NCBI RefSeq assembly: GCF_003426815.1
Contig: NZ_QKYK01000019.1
Span: 47,185 to 111,184 of the forward strand
DNA from: Desertimonas flava
GTDB lineage: Bacteria; Actinomycetota; Acidimicrobiia; Acidimicrobiales; Ilumatobacteraceae
Direction of reading: 5' to 3'
DNA: 64,000 bases
Part shown: positions 63,331-64,000 of the stretch, piece by piece
Layout: each line of letters begins with the position of its first letter
How positions within the stretch are numbered: the stretch's first letter is position 1
Translations under genes and position numbers: made by a program
Notes under the pieces: generated by a model
The model's database searches: none
The model's input: only the letters and a program-made list of their open reading frames with translations
Told to the model about the DNA's origin: nothing

Positions 63331-63647
63331 TTGCGAGCGGTCGGCGCCGTGGTTATCGTGGAGTCCGTACCTGGACTCAGGTACGAGCTCGTTCCACGAC
63401 CGTTGATTCGTCGGGCGTTCGCGTCCGTCGATTGAGCGCTTGTGCTGCACGAGATGACTTCTCCTCGACGGTGTGCCGGTGGCGTCGCTCCCTGCGTACG
63501 AACCCGAGTTCCCTGCCCCTCGCCCCCCGTCCGGAGTCTCAACCGGGAAGAACCGCCAGCAGTGCACAAGCTGGCAACACACGCCCAGCGACTGTCGCTG
63601 GGAACACCACGCCGGCCCTGGCCGTCGGTAGAGCAAAGAGGTACCCC
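63331..63647 (+). promoter_or_regulatory. candidate rho promoter and long structured leader
   Basis: A -35-like TTGCGA (63331-63336), 17-base spacer and TATCGT would start a leader of about 280 bases before rho. It holds the perfect stem GTACCTG-GACT-CAGGTAC (63367-63384), which competes with GAGTCC/GGACTC. CCCAGCGA-CTG-TCGCTGGG lies about 40 bases before the rho start. Upstream, CCACCGATCGGTGG (63295-63308) is another palindrome. Confidence 0.4.
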
Positions 63648-64000
63648 GTGGCCGCTGAGGCACTCGAACAATCAGTCCTCGAATCGAAGGATAAGGACCA
63701 GCTGCTGGCGATCGCTAAGGCGCTCGGTCTCAAAGCCACCACCCGTACGAAGAAGTCCGACATCATCGGCGCGATCCTCGACACCACCGGGGGATCCACG
63801 GCGAGCGCGCCCACCGACGGCGCTGCCCCGGCCACCGCACCCGAGCCCGACGTGGTCGCCGAGACCCTGCCGTTCACCGCCGACGAGACGCCGGCGTCGG
63901 GTGGCAACGGCACCAGCGACGCCGCCCCCGCGGACGCTCCCGATGAGGCCGCCGCCGAGCCGGCGCCCGCCGCTGCGGCCGCAACGGCGACCGCCGCGCC
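63648..64000 (+). CDS. rho: transcription termination factor Rho, N-terminal part (cut by window edge)
   Basis: 117 residues of an N-terminal fragment from GTG 63648; AAGAGG lies 8 bases upstream. Residues about 5-48 match the Rho N-terminal domain (LESKDKDQLLAIAKALGLKATTRTKKSDIIGAIL; key part KSDIIGAIL). An Ala/Pro/Asp-rich linker follows, as in the long actinobacterial Rho proteins. The RNA-binding and ATPase domains lie outside the window. The close position after thrC is the usual actinobacterial order. Confidence 0.88.
   Translation, partial: MAAEALEQSVLESKDKDQLLAIAKALGLKATTRTKKSDIIGAILDTTGGSTASAPTDGAAPATAPEPDVVAETLPFTADETPASGGNGTSDAAPADAPDEAAAEPAPAAAAATATAA

Overview
This is a chromosomal stretch from a very GC-rich actinobacterium. 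Codons end mostly in G or C, GTG and TTG starts are common, and genes often overlap by 4 bases. The gene types fit this: a DUF222/HNH protein of the 13E12 type, an Nei2-type glycosylase, an ECF sigma factor with a SnoaL-like tail, a shared MalK/MsiK-type sugar ATPase, and argS, lysA, hom, thrC and rho close together. The mixture looks most like the class Acidimicrobiia (Ilumatobacter relatives), but with no rRNA or marker tree that is inference. I see no prophage, insertion sequence or CRISPR array.

Positions 1-8 kb hold a LysR regulator cut by the window edge, a hydrolase, an SDR oxidoreductase, an iron-type binding protein, and a DNA alkylation repair pair (Ada/AlkA fusion plus ogt). From 6.7 to 12.7 kb lies a sugar ABC transporter: ATPase, two permeases (one unusually large) and a binding protein with a 15-bp tandem repeat in its linker. 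Positions 12.8-24.3 kb are mixed: a zinc metallopeptidase, enoyl-CoA hydratase, PAQR membrane protein, esterase, CoA-transferase, sigma factor, TerC and a Ski2-like helicase.

Positions 24.3-27.4 kb are a thiamine or thiamine-precursor transporter operon headed by a TPP riboswitch. Positions 29.4-37.8 kb are an amino-sugar uptake locus: RpiR regulator, SIS protein, Tat-exported binding protein, two permeases and a DUF5107 protein, divergent from a GlcNAc-type kinase. It has no ATPase and probably borrows the one at 6.7 kb. A micro zinc finger, a block of degenerate direct repeats and a DUF222/HNH gene follow (37.9-40.2 kb), then a sulfatase with a divergent LysR gene.

Positions 43.7-50 kb combine an acyl-CoA dehydrogenase / PIG-L deacetylase / methyltransferase operon with a stress block (clade 2 catalase, CsbD, small membrane protein, Dps) and a glycosyltransferase. 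Positions 50.1-53.8 kb hold Nei2, an ArsR-led three-gene operon that looks leaderless, and two further genes. The last 10 kb are core genes: tRNA-Arg(CCG), argS, lysA, hom, thrC and the start of rho, with a PemK-like gene, an AAC(3)-family acetyltransferase and a cupredoxin-like protein among them.

The most unusual feature is a family of at least four perfect odd-length palindromes (33-37 bp). They share the core GTGCC-N-GGCAC, have diverged arms, and each lies at the 3' end of a gene. Other points of interest are a 52-bp repeat found right after two stop codons, a 107-bp tandem duplication that carries a ribosome binding site, an Nei2 whose second residue is Ala instead of the nucleophile Pro, and several very small genes with good ribosome binding sites.
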